Notes under the pieces: model-generated
What the model was told of the DNA's origin: nothing
Databases searched by the model: none
Seen by the model: the letters and a program-made list of their open reading frames with translations, nothing else
Part shown: in pieces, positions 4,830 to 6,556 of the stretch
How the letters are laid out: each line of letters opens with the position of its first letter
How positions within the stretch are numbered: the stretch's first letter is position 1
Program-made: the position numbers and the translations under genes
Source of the DNA: an uncultured Erysipelotrichaceae bacterium
Lineage (GTDB): Bacteria > Bacillota_I > Bacilli_A > RF39 > UBA660
NCBI GenBank assembly: GCA_902795755.1
Contig: CADBMO010000064.1
Location: forward strand, 1-6,556
Direction: 5' to 3'
Length of the DNA stretch: 6,556 nucleotides

Positions 4830-6556
4830 TGAAAAAGAAAATAATTATATTATTAATAGTATTAATTGCAATACTAAGGGTTTTGTATACTCATTTTACT
4901 TATTCAAATAATGAATATAATAAATATAAAAGAATAACTGGAATAGTAACTTTTATAAAAGAAAGCAAAGATAAAACAACACTCGATGTTTTATCAAAAA
5001 ATAAAATACGCATAACCATATATAAAAACTGTGATTATGAATATGGAGATGAAGTTTTATTAAGTGGATATTTTAAAAATTCCTGGGATAATACCGTTTT
5101 TAATACATTTAATTATAATAAGTATTTATTATCAAAAAAAGTAAAATATATTTCTATTAACCCTAATATTAAAATAACAAAAAGAAATAATAATGTATTT
5201 TATAAAGTTAAAAATCTTATAATAAATAAAATAAGAAAATATAAGTCTTATAAGTATTTAAGTGCTTTTATTTTAGGTGATAAATCTTTAATTGAAGAAA
5301 GTACAAAAGATAATTATAGAAACATATGTATAAGTCATTTATTTAGTATATCAGGTATGCATATAGGTGTTCTTTTATTTGTAATTAATCATTTAATAAA
5401 AAAAGAAAGAATAAGAGAAATAATAATACTTATCTTTCTTGTTTTTTTACTGTTCATAACTAATTATACTGAATCTTTATTAAGATGTGCATGTTTTATT
5501 ACGCTTGCACTAGCTAATAAAAAACTAAAACTAGGACTTACTACTGAAGCTTTGATTATTGTAACAGCATCATTGTTGTTTATTTATAATCCGTATCTTA
5601 TATATAGTGTTGGTTTTATTTTTTCTGTATTAATCACTTACTTTGTAATCATATCTAAAAAAATTATTAATGGTAATTACTTTATAAGATTATTAAAACT
5701 AAGCTTAATATGCTTTTTATCATCTCTACCAATAATAGCGTTTAGTTTTTATAAAGTGAATTTATTATCACCAATTATAAATACTTTTTTAATACCAATT
5801 GTAAGTGTTATTATTTTCCCGTTAGGTCTCATAACGTTTTTTATACCATTTTTAGATAAAGTATTTTATTATGTTATGGATTTTTTTGAATTAGTAACTA
5901 GTATTTTATCAAGTGTTAAGTTTATGACTTTTTCACTTGCAAAGCCTAGCATAATAGTAATATTTTTATATTATATTATTTTATATTTATCAATTAAAAA
6001 GAAACAAAAATACATAGTTGTTTTTATAATTATTTTATTTATTCATTTAAACATAAGCTTTTTTATAACTAAACCAAGAGTAATATATTTAGATGTTGGA
6101 CAGGGAGATTCTAGTTTAATAATATATCCTAAAGGTAAAACTGTATTAATAGATACTGGTGGTAAATATGGTAATTACAGTATTGTGAAAAATAGTACCA
6201 TTCCGCTTTTGAACTCACTTGGTATCAATAAATTATCCTCGCTAATAATTACTCATGGCGATTTTGACCATCTGGGAGAAGCAATTAACTTGGTAGAAAA
6301 CTTTAAAGTAGAGAAGGTAATTTTTAATTGTGGACCATATAATGATTTAGAGAAAGAACTAATTAAAGTGTTAGATAAAAGGAGGATAAAATATTATTCA
6401 TGTATCAAAGAATTAAATATAGCTAAGAATAAATTATACTTCTTACAAACAAAAGAATATGATAATGAAAATGATAATAGTAATGTTATTTATACAGAGC
6501 TTAATGGTTATAAATTTATGTTTATGGGAGATGCAAGTGAAACTACCGAAAAAGAA
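4829..6556 (+). CDS. comEC: ComEC/Rec2, DNA-uptake channel protein (3' end outside window)
   Basis: Inner-membrane channel that passes single-stranded DNA into the cytoplasm during transformation. 576 residues are visible and the frame is open at the window end; full family members are often 700-800 residues. Seen: an N-terminal membrane helix (3-20), then a DUF4131/OB-like extracellular domain (about 33-130). The ComEC core begins LGDKSLIEE (149-157) and HLFSISGMHIGV (170-181), followed by many membrane helices to about residue 412. A metallo-beta-lactamase-like domain follows, with DVGQGDS (422-428), IDTGG, HGDFDH (His476, Asp478, Asp480, His481) and MGDAS (Asp568). The metal-binding HxDxDH motif is intact, consistent with a working nuclease-like domain. 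Start: TAATG overlap with the comEA stop and no Shine-Dalgarno, implying translational coupling. The frame shows no break, so the gene appears functional as far as visible. Confidence 0.95.
   Translation, partial: MKKKIIILLIVLIAILRVLYTHFTYSNNEYNKYKRITGIVTFIKESKDKTTLDVLSKNKIRITIYKNCDYEYGDEVLLSGYFKNSWDNTVFNTFNYNKYLLSKKVKYISINPNIKITKRNNNVFYKVKNLIINKIRKYKSYKYLSAFILGDKSLIEESTKDNYRNICISHLFSISGMHIGVLLFVINHLIKKERIREIIILIFLVFLLFITNYTESLLRCACFITLALANKKLKLGLTTEALIIVTASLLFIYNPYLIYSVGFIFSVLITYFVIISKKIINGNYFIRLLKLSLICFLSSLPIIAFSFYKVNLLSPIINTFLIPIVSVIIFPLGLITFFIPFLDKVFYYVMDFFELVTSILSSVKFMTFSLAKPSIIVIFLYYIILYLSIKKKQKYIVVFIIILFIHLNISFFITKPRVIYLDVGQGDSSLIIYPKGKTVLIDTGGKYGNYSIVKNSTIPLLNSLGINKLSSLIITHGDFDHLGEAINLVENFKVEKVIFNCGPYNDLEKELIKVLDKRRIKYYSCIKELNIAKNKLYFLQTKEYDNENDNSNVIYTELNGYKFMFMGDASETTEKE

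Noticed and set aside
1..6556. Mobile element, CRISPR array, tRNA/rRNA, riboswitch or defence system
   Set aside because: I found no transposase, integrase, terminal repeats, regularly spaced repeats, cloverleaf or conserved riboswitch core; all intergenic gaps are short and explained by promoters and terminators.

Overview
This window looks like a piece of chromosome from a very AT-rich, low-GC Gram-positive-type bacterium (Bacillota). An uncultured Bacilli or Erysipelotrichia-like gut lineage is a reasonable guess, but species and genus cannot be named from this sequence. The clues are strongly A/T-biased codons, AAGGAGG-type ribosome binding sites, rho-independent terminators made of A/T-rich hairpins with U-tracts, a type 2 (Gram-positive-like) peptide deformylase, an FtsW-family protein, and a comEA-comEC pair. 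TGA is not used as a sense codon in any gene, so the standard bacterial code fits.

Region 1 (1-1979, + strand): the 3' quarter of smc is followed at 3-22 nt spacing, or 1 nt, by three small membrane-protein genes: a DUF4190 protein, a zinc-ribbon plus DUF4190 paralogue of it, and a DUF2752 protein. They look like one transcription unit. It ends at a symmetric hairpin that also terminates the converging def gene.

Region 2 (1978-2864, - strand): peptide deformylase (def), and upstream of it a 57-residue Tyr/Gly/Asn-rich single-pass microprotein of the YjcZ type. The terminator of the microprotein gene and the -35 box of the def promoter share the same bases.

Region 3 (2865-4072): a 104-bp divergent intergenic region carries two predicted promoters whose -10 boxes overlap on opposite strands. 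One drives the microprotein gene leftward. The other drives an FtsW-family SEDS peptidoglycan polymerase rightward, which ends in a strong terminator.

Region 4 (4095-6556, + strand): the late-competence DNA-uptake pair comEA (surface dsDNA receptor) and comEC (transmembrane ssDNA channel with a metallo-beta-lactamase-like domain). Their stop and start codons overlap by 1 nt, and comEC runs off the window end.

Most of the window is well-understood housekeeping and competence content. I see no clear new defence or mobile system, no RNA genes and no CRISPR. The parts least explained by known biology are the DUF4190/zinc-ribbon/DUF2752 membrane cluster, the cysteine cluster in the ComEA linker, the cysteine pair in the extracellular loop of the FtsW-family protein, and the compact overlapping regulatory sites. 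Two gene starts differ from the longest possible reading frames (microprotein at 2795, comEA at 4128), chosen on ribosome binding sites.
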